A stretch of 64,000 nucleotides of DNA from Candidatus Flexicrinis affinis. Lineage in GTDB: Bacteria; Chloroflexota; Anaerolineae; Aggregatilineales; Phototrophicaceae. Below are positions 33,679 to 42,626 of this stretch, piece by piece. Under the pieces are notes generated by a model. That model was not told the DNA's origin. It was given only the letters and a program-made list of their open reading frames with translations, and ran no database searches. The stretch covers positions 682,001-746,000 of the forward strand of contig JADJWE010000001.1 of NCBI GenBank assembly GCA_016716525.1, given 5' to 3'. Positions within the stretch are counted from its first letter, which is position 1. Each line of letters opens with the position of its first letter. Made by a program: the position numbers and the translations under genes.

Positions 33679-34741
33679 GCAGCGCCCAATCGTCAAGCTT
33701 GCGGTGATCCAGCGCCGCGTGACGCTGCCGGAGCAGGCAAGCGGCCTCGTCACCGTGCTGCCTGACCAGCGTGTCGATGTGCGCGACGTAGTCGTGCGCG
33801 GGCTGGTCCCGGGCGAACATCTCGTACTGGATGCAAAGGCGTACTTTCGCCTGCGTAAGGCGGAAGATCTCGCGCCGCTGCTCAGGGTGCGGGCCGACGA
33901 TGAAGTCGATGAGATTACGGTGCTGGCGGGTAAAGAGTCGGGCCGTGGGCGCAAGTTATACTCCCCGGTACGCGGCCGGGTTGCCGCCATTGTGAACGGC
34001 CTGATTCTGATCGAGCAGCTCAACGACGTGCTCGATCTCGAGGCCGGTGTGCGCGGTCGCGTCAGCGACGTACAATCCGGTCGCGGCGCCGTGATCGAAG
34101 CGTCCGGTGCATACGTGCAGGGATTCTGGGGCAACGGTCAGCGCGCGATCGCCGTGCTGCGGGGCGAAGCAAGCACCGCGCTGGAAGATCTCGACGCCGA
34201 CCAGTTCTCGTCGCCCTTCCACAACGTAATCGTCGTGGTGCGCCGTGGAATTACGCAGCGGATGATCAATGCGGCGCGTAATTTGGGCGTGTCGGGCCTC
34301 GTGGGGCCGTCCATGCCGGTATCGTTGTTGGGGCATGCGCTCGGCCAGCCGTTTCCGATCATGTTGACCGAGGCGTTTGGTGAAACACGCGTCAACCGCA
34401 CGCTCAATCAGTGGCTGATCGAACACGAAGGTTCGCAGGTCGTTTTGGATGCATTCGAGCCGACCCCGTGGGATACACGCCGGCCGGAGATCGTGATGAC
34501 CATCGCCCCGAAACCGGGCGAAACGCCGGTGCGCCCGAACTTGATGCTGACGCTTCGACCCGGTATGACCGTCCGGGTGATCGGCGCGCCGTATACCGGT
34601 ATGTCTGGCGTAGTGTTAAATTTGCCAAGCGACCCGGTTTTGTTGGACAATGGGATGCGATTTGTGTGTGCCCAAGTCGAGTTAAGCAGCGGAGAGCGCA
34701 TTTTTGCACCGCTGGCGAATATTGAGGTGAGCGGGCGGTAA
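33665..34741 (+). CDS. Beta-rich (KOW-like) cytosolic protein of the GlmL cluster
   Basis: A 358-residue protein with no membrane segment. An N-terminal domain (about 1-100, VVVRGLVPGEHLVLDAKAYF) is followed by a barrel-sandwich-like stretch LYSPVRGRVAAIVNGLILIE and a GLVGPSMPVSLLG region. The C-terminal small barrel, LRPGMTVRVIGAPYTGMSGV, resembles KOW/Tudor-like domains. ATG at 33665 overlaps the GlmL-like stop by 14 bases. The tight coupling suggests it partners the ATPase, perhaps as an adaptor. No family name recognised with certainty. Confidence 0.65.
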   Translation: MHYPEQRPIVKLAVIQRRVTLPEQASGLVTVLPDQRVDVRDVVVRGLVPGEHLVLDAKAYFRLRKAEDLAPLLRVRADDEVDEITVLAGKESGRGRKLYSPVRGRVAAIVNGLILIEQLNDVLDLEAGVRGRVSDVQSGRGAVIEASGAYVQGFWGNGQRAIAVLRGEASTALEDLDADQFSSPFHNVIVVVRRGITQRMINAARNLGVSGLVGPSMPVSLLGHALGQPFPIMLTEAFGETRVNRTLNQWLIEHEGSQVVLDAFEPTPWDTRRPEIVMTIAPKPGETPVRPNLMLTLRPGMTVRVIGAPYTGMSGVVLNLPSDPVLLDNGMRFVCAQVELSSGERIFAPLANIEVSGR

Positions 34742-34787
34742 CTAGCGGGACTGCGGCCGTTCGGCCACCACCAGCGAGGAGACGGGA

Positions 34788-35894
34788 ATGACCAACCGTA
34801 ACGATGACGACTTCAACTTCGACGACGATCTGTTCGGCAGCGACTCCGGCGGGGCGGGCGACAGCGAATTCAGCTTCGACGATTCCGCTTTGGATGAACT
34901 CGGCGATATTGGAGAAGACGAGTTCTCGTTCGAAGACGAAGGAGGCGGCACTAACCGGACGTTCGTCATCCTTGCCTTCCTGATCATTCTGCTGTTCATC
35001 GCGGGCGTGGTCGCGATCATCTATTTCGCGCTGAATCGTGGGCCGACCGAAATCGACGTCACGCGCACTGCAATTGCTGAGTTCAACTCAACACAACAGG
35101 CGTTCCTTGAAGAGACCGGCACGGCGTCCGCGCTTGACGCGCGTTCGACCGCAACCGCAGCGGTGATCGCCGTGACGTCGACCGCCGAGGTGAACGCACT
35201 GTTGGCGACGGGTACCGCGCTGGCTATTCAGCAACTCGAGACACAAGGCGTATTCTTGACGCAGCAAGCCGCGACCCAAGCCATCATCGGGGCCACGCAG
35301 ACGGCGCTGGCACAGCCCACGGCGACTCCTTCTCCTGATCTGACGCAGACTGCCGCGGCCGTGCAGACCGAGCTTCCGCCGCTCGTTGCCGCAACGGCGT
35401 TGGCGCAAACGCAGATCGCGGCAGATGCCGCTGCAACGGCGGCACAGGAAGCGGCCAATGCGGCCGCAACGTCGACGCAAGCCGCAGCGGAGTTTGCTGC
35501 AACGGCGACCCAGCTTGCCCTGCAGACGACGTTAAGCTCTGAGGAGGCGACCCAGCGCGCCATCGACGCGGCCAACGCCGCAGCGACCGCTGCCGCCCTG
35601 CAGACCGAACAGGCGGCTAACCCGCCGACAGCCACCGGTCAGATCACACCGGGCGGTATCAGCCCGGCCGACGTGCTGATGACGGCGACGGCTTTGGCAC
35701 AGACCTTGTCGCCACAGACACCGGTATCCACGCCGGGTACAGTCGGGACACCGTTCCTTATCCCGACACTGCTGCCCGAAACCGGTCTGTTTGACGATAT
35801 CACAGGCGCCGGGGCAGGGGGTATCGGCTTGCTCGCGTTGATCGCGCTCGGTCTCGTCGGTGTGATCATTGGTGCGCGCCGACTGCGCAAGTAA
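34788..35894 (+). CDS. Bitopic Ala/Thr-rich protein with C-terminal LPETG sorting-type signal
   Basis: A 368-residue protein. The N terminus (1-55) is acidic with repeated F-x-F/F-D-D motifs (DDDFNFDDDLFGSD, EFSFDDSALDELG), then one membrane helix (about 58-80). An Ala/Thr/Gln low-complexity region (about 95-300) of apparent helical rod character follows. The C terminus has LPETG at 329-333, a hydrophobic helix (about 347-364) and the basic tail RRLRK. The last three elements form a canonical cell-wall sorting signal. The first helix would place the rod outside and the acidic tail inside. Behind GAGGAGAC, ATG 34788. Last gene of the cluster, before a strong terminator. Confidence 0.75.
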   Translation: MTNRNDDDFNFDDDLFGSDSGGAGDSEFSFDDSALDELGDIGEDEFSFEDEGGGTNRTFVILAFLIILLFIAGVVAIIYFALNRGPTEIDVTRTAIAEFNSTQQAFLEETGTASALDARSTATAAVIAVTSTAEVNALLATGTALAIQQLETQGVFLTQQAATQAIIGATQTALAQPTATPSPDLTQTAAAVQTELPPLVAATALAQTQIAADAAATAAQEAANAAATSTQAAAEFAATATQLALQTTLSSEEATQRAIDAANAAATAAALQTEQAANPPTATGQITPGGISPADVLMTATALAQTLSPQTPVSTPGTVGTPFLIPTLLPETGLFDDITGAGAGGIGLLALIALGLVGVIIGARRLRK

Positions 35895-35916
35895 CCGCCT
35901 ATCCATGCACTATCGA

Positions 35917-35956
35917 AAGAGGGGCGATCCACCGCGGATCGCCCCTCTTATCTTGC
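35917..35956 (+). terminator. Terminator at the end of the GlmL cluster
   Basis: AAGAGGGGCGATCC (35917-35930) and its perfect complement (35936-35949) form a 14-bp stem with an ACCGC loop, followed by ATCTTGC. It lies between the LPETG gene and the convergent oxidoreductase and can also stop transcription from the minus strand, since that side carries a run of A and T. Confidence 0.88.
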
Positions 35957-36040
35957 ATTCGAATGCGACTCATACCCTCGCCACTTCAACCACTTGCGAG
36001 AGAAACATCTGTGAGTCTCTCTGCGCCCAGCACGTCTCGC

Positions 36041-39000
36041 CTAGATGCGGCTGCGCACGTCCTCAACGGCCGAACGATACTTTGCGACGTTGGCCATCTT
36101 GATGTCCTCATAACCCCGGATCATATCGGGCAGCCGCGCCAGTTCGACCAGCGCCGCATGATTGGACGCGTCGAGGTCGCCGAGGTGGCGTGCAATCAGC
36201 GCTCGATACTCATCGATCAGCGCGCGCTCGACGCGTCGCACCTTCGCATAGCCAAATAGGTCGAACGGCGTCCCGCGCAGCCGCTTCATGCGCTTCAACA
36301 GGCCCAAGCCGGGATTGAACCACTGACCGAGTTTCAGTTTGCGCTTCAAGCCCCATCCGCGCAGCAGCGGCGGGTGTAGCAGGTATGACGTCTTCGCGCT
36401 CTCGCCGAACTGCTCGGCCAGCTCCGCCTTGACGTTATCCTTGAGGTGGAGCCGTGCGACCTCGTACTCGTCCTTGTAGGCCATCAACTTGAAGAGATAG
36501 CGCGCGACAGCTTCAGAAAGCGCAGACTCGCCCGGCAGCGCTGAGCGCTCCGCATCCGCGACCTGTTTGACGAAGTCGACATACAACTTTGCGTATGCGG
36601 CGCTCTGATACGCGATGAGTTCCGGTACGCGAATCGAGAGCAGACGCCGCAGTTCGCCTTCGGCGCTTACGCCGTCTACCAGCGACTGCGCTTCGGCGCT
36701 CAGGGGTGTCACGTAGGTCAGATCGCCGGCCCGCTTGGTTGGCAGCGCCTCGACCCATCCCGGCTCAATCACGTTGCGACGACCGACCCGGAACGCCTGT
36801 ATGTTGGCCTTGACGGATACACCGTTCAGCTCGATTGCCTTTTCGATCGCTTCCGCAGTAACCGGAATGACGCCACACTGGTACGCCGCGCCGATCAGCA
36901 TTAGGTTGGCCGGCATGTGCGAGCCGAACAGCGACTCGCTGAGCGCGATGGCGTCGAAATACACGTTAGCGTCGGGCGATGTGAACTCGTCAATCGCATT
37001 ATGCAGATGCGCCATGCGCGGGTAGCCGACCTGAGTCGACGCGACCATCTGACCGGTCGGCACCATGCTCGAGGACACGATCGCGACGGTCTTACCGGGC
37101 TGGGCGTGGATCAGGTTCGCGTGCGACGTGCCGGTCAGCAAGTCGAACACGATGTACCCGTCGGCACTCCCGCGCGACAGCTTGTTCGATACGTCTGACG
37201 GGCCTTCAAGGAACTTGAGGTGGCTGACAACCGGGCCGCCTTTCTGGCTCAAGCCGGTCTGATCCAGCGACAGCACGGCTTTTCCGTCGATCAACGCGGC
37301 CGTACCGAGAATCTGGTTTACCGTGACGACGCCCGTGCCACCGATGCCCATCATGTACAGATTGGACTCGCCATTGACACGCAGCGTCGGCTCAGGCAGG
37401 GCCACGTCGACCTCGTAGATCGCGTGCGCGCGCTTGCCGTTCTGCGCCGGTTCGACTGTGATGAAGGCCGGACAATCGCCCTTCAGGCACGAATAATCCT
37501 TGTTGCACGACGACTGATGAATCTGCGTCTTGCGACCAAACTCGGTGTCGACCGGAAAGACGCTGAGGCAGTTTGACTTCTCGCCACAGTCGCCGCACCC
37601 CTCGCACACTGCCTCGTTGATGAAGACGCGGGTAGGCGGCTCGGGGATCAGGCCACGGCGCCGCTTGCGGCGCAGTTCGGCCGCGCAGTACTGATCGTGG
37701 ATGAGCGCCGTAACCTCCGGCGCTGCAGCCAACACGAGCTGCGCTTCCTCGATCCGGTCGCGGTGCCACACTTCGACTCCCTCGGCCCATGTCGCATGGG
37801 AGGGGTAGTCCTCGGGTTCGGCCGACGTGACGATCATCTTCCCGACGCCTTCAGCCCGCAGAAGCTGCGTAAGCTGCCACACCGGAATCTGAACTTCAGG
37901 TTCCTGCCCGCCGGTCATCGCCACGGCGGAGTTCCACAGGATCTTGTAGGTCAAATGCGCCTTGGCGGCGACGGCTTGACGAATCGCCAGCGTGCCGCTG
38001 TGGAACAGCGTCCCGTCGCCGAGGTTCTGGAAGATGTGCTCGGTATCGGTAAACGGCGACGCGCCGACCCACTGTGCGCCCTCGCCACCCATCTGCGTCA
38101 GGCCGAAGATCTGATCTTTAGCCCGATCCATCAGCAGCGTCATCGTGTGACAGCCAATGCCTGCGGCGATCACCGCCCCTTCAGGGACGTTCAGCGTCGA
38201 CGTATTGTGTGGACAGCCCGAGCAGTAGTAGGGCGTGCGTGCGAGCAGCGGCAGCGTCGTCGGAAGGGGCTGCTTGGCGATTTGATCGAGCCGGTCGTTG
38301 AGCACTTCACGCGGGATGCGTTGAGTCAACCGGCGGTAGAGAATGCCGGCGACATCGTCGCTGTCCAGCTCCCCGTACGGCTTGACCAATGGTCGGTCGT
38401 TCTCGTCGGTCTTGCCGACCACCTTCGGCCGGACGGCGAGATTGAAGAGCGCATCGCGCACGAATCCCTCGATGAACGACCGTTTCTCTTCGATCACGAC
38501 GATCTCTTCAAGGCCGTCCGCGAACTCGCGGATCAGCGCCGTGTCGATGGGCGACAGCAGGCCGATCTTGAGGAGGCGGATGCCGTAATGGCGCAGCGTA
38601 TCGTCATCGTCGATGCCCAGCTCGATCAGGGCTTGCCGCAGGTCGTAGTAAGTCTTTCCAGACGCGACGATACCGATCCAGTCGTCGCCACCGCGGACGA
38701 CCACCTTATTCAGCCGATTCGCTGCACCAAATGCGCGGGCTGCTTCCAGCTTGCCCTCGATCATTTCGCGCTCGGTAGTCAGCGAATACGGGGTGAGAAG
38801 CTGCGGGAACTGCTGCGCGGCCCACGGCTTCCCACGGTACTCGAAGCCCGGATCGACGATCGGGTTGCGATCCTTGGCGATTTCAACAGTCGCGAATTCA
38901 TCGGCGACGTTGGTCACGACCTTGAAGCCGACCCATAATCCGCAGTAGCGCGAGAGTTCGAACCCGTAGTGTCCCAAGTCGAGCAGTTCCTGCACATTGC

Positions 39001-39595
39001 CGGGGAACAGGATCGGCATCATGGCGTCGTAGAACTGATACTCGGTCGCAGACGGAAGGGTGGACGACTTGGCGTTCGGATCATCCCCGCCAAGCGCCAG
39101 TACGCCGCCGTATTTGCCGACGCCGGCGAAGTTGGCGTGCTTGAAGGCGTCACCACTGCGATCGACGCCGGGCGCTTTGCCGTACCACATGCCGATGACG
39201 CCGTCGTAGCGCGGGTTCGGCAGCAAATTGGCGAGCTGGCTTCCGAACACGGCCGTCGCGCCGAGGTCTTCGTTGACCGCCGGCACGAACCGCACGTGAT
39301 GATCTCGCATGATCTGCTCTTGCTGGCCAAGCAGCAGGTCAAGCCCGCCGAGCGGCGAACCGCGGTAACCTGAGATGAAGGCCGCGGTGTTGAGGCCGCG
39401 CCGGCGGTCGGCACGGTGTTGATCCAGCGGAAGCCGCACGAGTGCTTGCGTTCCGCTTAAGACGATGATGCCGTCTTCCTGCAAGTATTTGGCATCAAGA
39501 GAGAAATCGGGTTTCCCCGTCAATTTGCGTTTGATCTTATGGTGTTTTTCGTGTCCCGGAAGTTCACCGGGAATCGGCTGTATCTGCTCGGTCAT
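36041..39595 (-). CDS. Indolepyruvate:ferredoxin oxidoreductase-like 2-oxoacid oxidoreductase (fused subunits)
   Basis: A 1184-residue fused enzyme of the IorA/IorB type, decarboxylating 2-oxoacids such as indolepyruvate to acyl-CoA with ferredoxin as acceptor. It has the N-terminal pyruvate-domain opening QALVRLPLDQHRADRR and the TPP half with the motif GIGCHTMTLLMDR and QMGGEGAQWVG. A cysteine-rich iron-sulphur segment VCEGCGDCGEKSNC and CNKDYSCLKGDC (about 620-670) follows, then the gamma-like domain with GIGGTGVVTVNQILG and LDQTGLSQKGGPV. All parts lie in one long chain, as in large aerobic homologues. It has its own consensus-like promoter just upstream. Substrate spectrum is inferred from the family. 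Confidence 0.9.
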   Translation of the reverse strand: MTEQIQPIPGELPGHEKHHKIKRKLTGKPDFSLDAKYLQEDGIIVLSGTQALVRLPLDQHRADRRRGLNTAAFISGYRGSPLGGLDLLLGQQEQIMRDHHVRFVPAVNEDLGATAVFGSQLANLLPNPRYDGVIGMWYGKAPGVDRSGDAFKHANFAGVGKYGGVLALGGDDPNAKSSTLPSATEYQFYDAMMPILFPGNVQELLDLGHYGFELSRYCGLWVGFKVVTNVADEFATVEIAKDRNPIVDPGFEYRGKPWAAQQFPQLLTPYSLTTEREMIEGKLEAARAFGAANRLNKVVVRGGDDWIGIVASGKTYYDLRQALIELGIDDDDTLRHYGIRLLKIGLLSPIDTALIREFADGLEEIVVIEEKRSFIEGFVRDALFNLAVRPKVVGKTDENDRPLVKPYGELDSDDVAGILYRRLTQRIPREVLNDRLDQIAKQPLPTTLPLLARTPYYCSGCPHNTSTLNVPEGAVIAAGIGCHTMTLLMDRAKDQIFGLTQMGGEGAQWVGASPFTDTEHIFQNLGDGTLFHSGTLAIRQAVAAKAHLTYKILWNSAVAMTGGQEPEVQIPVWQLTQLLRAEGVGKMIVTSAEPEDYPSHATWAEGVEVWHRDRIEEAQLVLAAAPEVTALIHDQYCAAELRRKRRRGLIPEPPTRVFINEAVCEGCGDCGEKSNCLSVFPVDTEFGRKTQIHQSSCNKDYSCLKGDCPAFITVEPAQNGKRAHAIYEVDVALPEPTLRVNGESNLYMMGIGGTGVVTVNQILGTAALIDGKAVLSLDQTGLSQKGGPVVSHLKFLEGPSDVSNKLSRGSADGYIVFDLLTGTSHANLIHAQPGKTVAIVSSSMVPTGQMVASTQVGYPRMAHLHNAIDEFTSPDANVYFDAIALSESLFGSHMPANLMLIGAAYQCGVIPVTAEAIEKAIELNGVSVKANIQAFRVGRRNVIEPGWVEALPTKRAGDLTYVTPLSAEAQSLVDGVSAEGELRRLLSIRVPELIAYQSAAYAKLYVDFVKQVADAERSALPGESALSEAVARYLFKLMAYKDEYEVARLHLKDNVKAELAEQFGESAKTSYLLHPPLLRGWGLKRKLKLGQWFNPGLGLLKRMKRLRGTPFDLFGYAKVRRVERALIDEYRALIARHLGDLDASNHAALVELARLPDMIRGYEDIKMANVAKYRSAVEDVRSRI

Positions 39596-39630
39596 TCGCT
39601 CCCCAGTACACCCTGACCTCGGTCAATCCC

Positions 39631-39659
39631 ATACTATCAGATTTTGTGCAACCTGCCAA
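39631..39659 (-). promoter_or_regulatory. Promoter of the indolepyruvate oxidoreductase gene
   Basis: Read on the minus strand: TTGGCA, 17 bases, TAGTAT, with TGA before the -10 forming an extended -10. It lies 36-64 bases upstream of the ATG at 39595. It is the clearest consensus-like promoter in the window. Confidence 0.7.
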
Positions 39660-39707
39660 AACAGGCATCATCACTTCTGTACGAATACGGCCGCTCGCGC
39701 TTGTGGA

Positions 39708-40610
39708 CTATGACGACTCCGAATGCCGGCCAGTGACCGACTCCAGAAAGCCGACGATGCGCTGTGCCGATCTACCGTCATGATCCAGAGTCGGGTTGTA
39801 GATCGTCACGTCGATTCCGACACAGCTCGGCGACGCGATCATCGGACCGACAATCGCTGCCAGTTCATCCCAATCGAGTCCGCCGGGTATCGGATAGTCC
39901 ACAGCCGGGAGCGCCTCGCTGGACAGTACATCGAGATCGAGGTGAAGCCAGAACCGCGCGACACGGTCGAGGAGCGCACCGAGCGCCGTGCGTCCGGCCG
40001 TCGACGCCTCTGCCAACCCGTTGATCGCCTCGGCGGGAATAACGATCGCGCCGGGCGGTGGGTTGGGCGATCCGTCACGCCGAGCGGCGTCTAGGTCGCG
40101 CGTGCCGATCAGCGCAGTATGGCGAGGACGGATCATCGGGGCGTGCCCGGAAAGCGCCGTCAGTTCGGCCGGGCCGCTGCCGGTGACGATGGCGAGGTCC
40201 ATGTCGGCGGCTTCACCCGTCGGCGAGCTGATGCCGTCGTAGCAGTCGGCATGACCGTCGACGAAGACCAGACCGACATCGTCGCCGTACAACCCGTTCA
40301 AGGCCGCCGCTGTTCCGATCATCAGCGTGCAGCAACCGCCAATTAGCAGAGGGCGCTGACCGCCCGCCAGTAGATCGTGCACGGCGTCGCGGATTACGTG
40401 TGAGACTGCGACGACTTGCCGGTAGCCGATCATGCCGGTGGCAGGATCGCGTGTTGGATCGTCAATGCGAATCGGGAGGTCGCCGAGGTCGGGCAGTCCG
40501 AGGTGCGTAACGAGACCGGCCGCGCGTAAGGCGGCCGGTGCACGTTCACATCCGGCGAATATGCCGGTGCAGTCGATAGGAAGACCGAGGACAACCGTCG
40601 GCCCGGTCAT
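39708..40610 (-). CDS. Arginase/agmatinase-family ureohydrolase with altered metal motif
   Basis: A 300-residue ureohydrolase-fold protein. The DxHxD metal motif is VDGHADCYD (about 118-126), and the late D-x-D is in LHLDLDVLSSE. The first metal motif, usually GGDHS, is GGCCTL here, with Cys at the His position, and the DxDxxDP motif lacks its final Asp-Pro. Family members hydrolyse arginine, agmatine or formiminoglutamate; the altered ligands make the substrate uncertain. Its ATG overlaps the transketolase stop (ATGA), so it appears to be the last gene of the pdh-tkt operon. Confidence 0.82.
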   Translation of the reverse strand: MTGPTVVLGLPIDCTGIFAGCERAPAALRAAGLVTHLGLPDLGDLPIRIDDPTRDPATGMIGYRQVVAVSHVIRDAVHDLLAGGQRPLLIGGCCTLMIGTAAALNGLYGDDVGLVFVDGHADCYDGISSPTGEAADMDLAIVTGSGPAELTALSGHAPMIRPRHTALIGTRDLDAARRDGSPNPPPGAIVIPAEAINGLAEASTAGRTALGALLDRVARFWLHLDLDVLSSEALPAVDYPIPGGLDWDELAAIVGPMIASPSCVGIDVTIYNPTLDHDGRSAQRIVGFLESVTGRHSESS

Positions 40611-42613
40611 CCCGCGGACGGCATCAGGCTCCGGGCGGCGGACACGACGTGTTCGGCTGTCAGCCCGAACGCTTCGTATAGCACTTCGTAAGGCGCGCTA
40701 GCGCCAAAGTGGTCGATGCCGATGGCGATGCCGTTCGCCCCGACGAACTTCTGCCAGCCGAGCGTGACACCCGCCTCAATACTGACACGGCGCGTAACGG
40801 ATGGCGGGAGCACGCTGTCACGGTAGACGGCGTCCTGCTGGAGGAACAGCTCCCAGCACGGCAGCGAAACCACGCGAGCCTTGACGCCGCCCTCAGCCAA
40901 CTGGCGCTGCGCGTCAAGAGCGATGCTGACCTCGCTACCGGTCGCAAGCAGGATGACATCTGGCGTGCCGTCGCTGTCGGCCAAGATGTAGCCGCCACGG
41001 GGGACACCGGCGCGTACGCGGTCGACTTCCGCGATGACCGGTAAGTCCTGCCGCGTTAGGCACAACACGGCCGGTCCGTCGACGGTCATCGCCGCCTTCC
41101 ATGCTGCCGCCGTCTCGTTTGCGTCTGCTGGCCGGAAGACATGCAGGTTTGGAATCGTACGCAGGCTCATCACGTGCTCGACCGGCTGATGAGTCGGGCC
41201 ATCTTCGCCAAGACCGATGCTGTCGTGCGTGAAGATGTACGCGGCCTTTAGCTTCATCAGCGCGCCGAGGCGAATCGCCGGACGCATGTAGTCGGAAAAC
41301 GTCAGGAACGTAGCGCTGTACGGCCGGACAATGCCGCCGTGCAGGGCGAGGCCGTTAACGATCGAACCCATCGCGTGCTCGCGGACACCGAAGCGGATAT
41401 TGCGAGCGGCTGGGGAGCCTTTCGCTGTGTGCTCTGCGCCGGAGATCAACGTGCGTGTGCTGCCCGCCAAATCGGCGTCGCCGCCGACAAACGTCGAGAT
41501 GTGCTTGGCGATGGCGTTCAGTACGGTGCCGCCGGCGACGCGTGTCGCGGTCGCCTTCGCGGCGTCGAATGCCGGAATGTCGGCGTCCCAGCCTGCTGGG
41601 AGTTGCTGGCTCATCAGCAAGTCCCACTCGTGCGCGAGGTCAGGGAACTCGCTGCGCCACGCATCGAACTTGGCCTGCCACGCGTCTTCAACGTCGCTGC
41701 CTTCGTCCTGCGCCGAACGCATCAATTCGAGAACATCGCCAGGGATATAGAACGGCTCATGCGGCCAGCCATAGGCCTGCTTGGTCAAGAGAACTTCGTC
41801 CGCGCCGAGCGGTGAGCCGTGCGCCTTTGACGTGCCGGCCTTGTTGGGACTGCCGTAACCGATCACAGTCTTGATGATGATCAGCGACGGTTGATCGCTG
41901 TGGGCCTGCGCTTCTTTGATCGCGGCGTCAATGGCGTCGACGTTGTTGCCGTCGCGCACCGTGACGACGTGCCAACCCCACGCTTCATAGCGTCCGCCAA
42001 TGTTTTCCGTGAACGCGATATCAGCCGGGCCGTCGAGCGTAATGTCGTTAGAGTCGTACAGGAAGATCAGCTTGCCGAGGCCCCAATGGCCGGCAAGGGC
42101 CGATGCTTCCATGCACACGCCTTCCATCAGGTCGCCGTCGCTGACCAGCGCATACGTGTAGTGATTGACGATCGTATGGCCGTCGCGGTTGAAGTGCTTG
42201 GCGAGGATCGCCTCTGCCAGCGCCATGCCGACGGCATTGGCCGCGCCTTGACCCAGCGGACCGGTCGTCGTCTCGATGCCGGGTGTGGCGAAGTTCTCGG
42301 GGTGGCCGGGGGTCTTGCTGTGGAACTGGCGGAACGACTTGAGGTCGTCCAGCGAGACATCGTAGCCGGTAAGGTGCAGCAGGGCGTAATGCAGCATCGA
42401 GCCGTGCCCTGCGCTCAGGATGAACCGATCGCGGTCGGGCCACGCGGGATTGGACGGGTTATGGCGAAGGTGTCGCGCCCACAGTGCATAGGCCATCGGC
42501 GCAGCCCCCATCGGGAGGCCCGGATGTCCGCTGTTGGCTTTCTGGACGGCGTCGATGGCGAGCGTACGTATCGTGTTGATCGCCTTACGCTCAAGCTCTG
42601 GTGATGGTGTCAC
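40607..42613 (-). CDS. tkt: Transketolase
   Basis: A 668-residue transketolase, the usual length, moving two-carbon units between sugar phosphates in the pentose phosphate or Calvin cycle. ANSGHPGLPMG near residues 26-36, the TPP-binding motif SDGDLMEG with helix ASALAGHWGL, the central Pyr domain GVREHAMGSIVNGLALHGG, and the C-terminal domain are all present. It is co-directional with the pyruvate dehydrogenase genes 13 bases downstream of the E2 stop, an unusual neighbour for a pentose phosphate enzyme. Its stop overlaps the arginase-family start. Confidence 0.96.
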   Translation of the reverse strand: MTPSPELERKAINTIRTLAIDAVQKANSGHPGLPMGAAPMAYALWARHLRHNPSNPAWPDRDRFILSAGHGSMLHYALLHLTGYDVSLDDLKSFRQFHSKTPGHPENFATPGIETTTGPLGQGAANAVGMALAEAILAKHFNRDGHTIVNHYTYALVSDGDLMEGVCMEASALAGHWGLGKLIFLYDSNDITLDGPADIAFTENIGGRYEAWGWHVVTVRDGNNVDAIDAAIKEAQAHSDQPSLIIIKTVIGYGSPNKAGTSKAHGSPLGADEVLLTKQAYGWPHEPFYIPGDVLELMRSAQDEGSDVEDAWQAKFDAWRSEFPDLAHEWDLLMSQQLPAGWDADIPAFDAAKATATRVAGGTVLNAIAKHISTFVGGDADLAGSTRTLISGAEHTAKGSPAARNIRFGVREHAMGSIVNGLALHGGIVRPYSATFLTFSDYMRPAIRLGALMKLKAAYIFTHDSIGLGEDGPTHQPVEHVMSLRTIPNLHVFRPADANETAAAWKAAMTVDGPAVLCLTRQDLPVIAEVDRVRAGVPRGGYILADSDGTPDVILLATGSEVSIALDAQRQLAEGGVKARVVSLPCWELFLQQDAVYRDSVLPPSVTRRVSIEAGVTLGWQKFVGANGIAIGIDHFGASAPYEVLYEAFGLTAEHVVSAARSLMPSAG

Positions 42614-42626
42614 TGTACGATCTCCG

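Noticed and set aside
37697..38938. 413-codon plus-strand frame opposite the oxidoreductase
   Set aside because: It is antisense to a well-supported enzyme; GC-rich codon bias explains its length.
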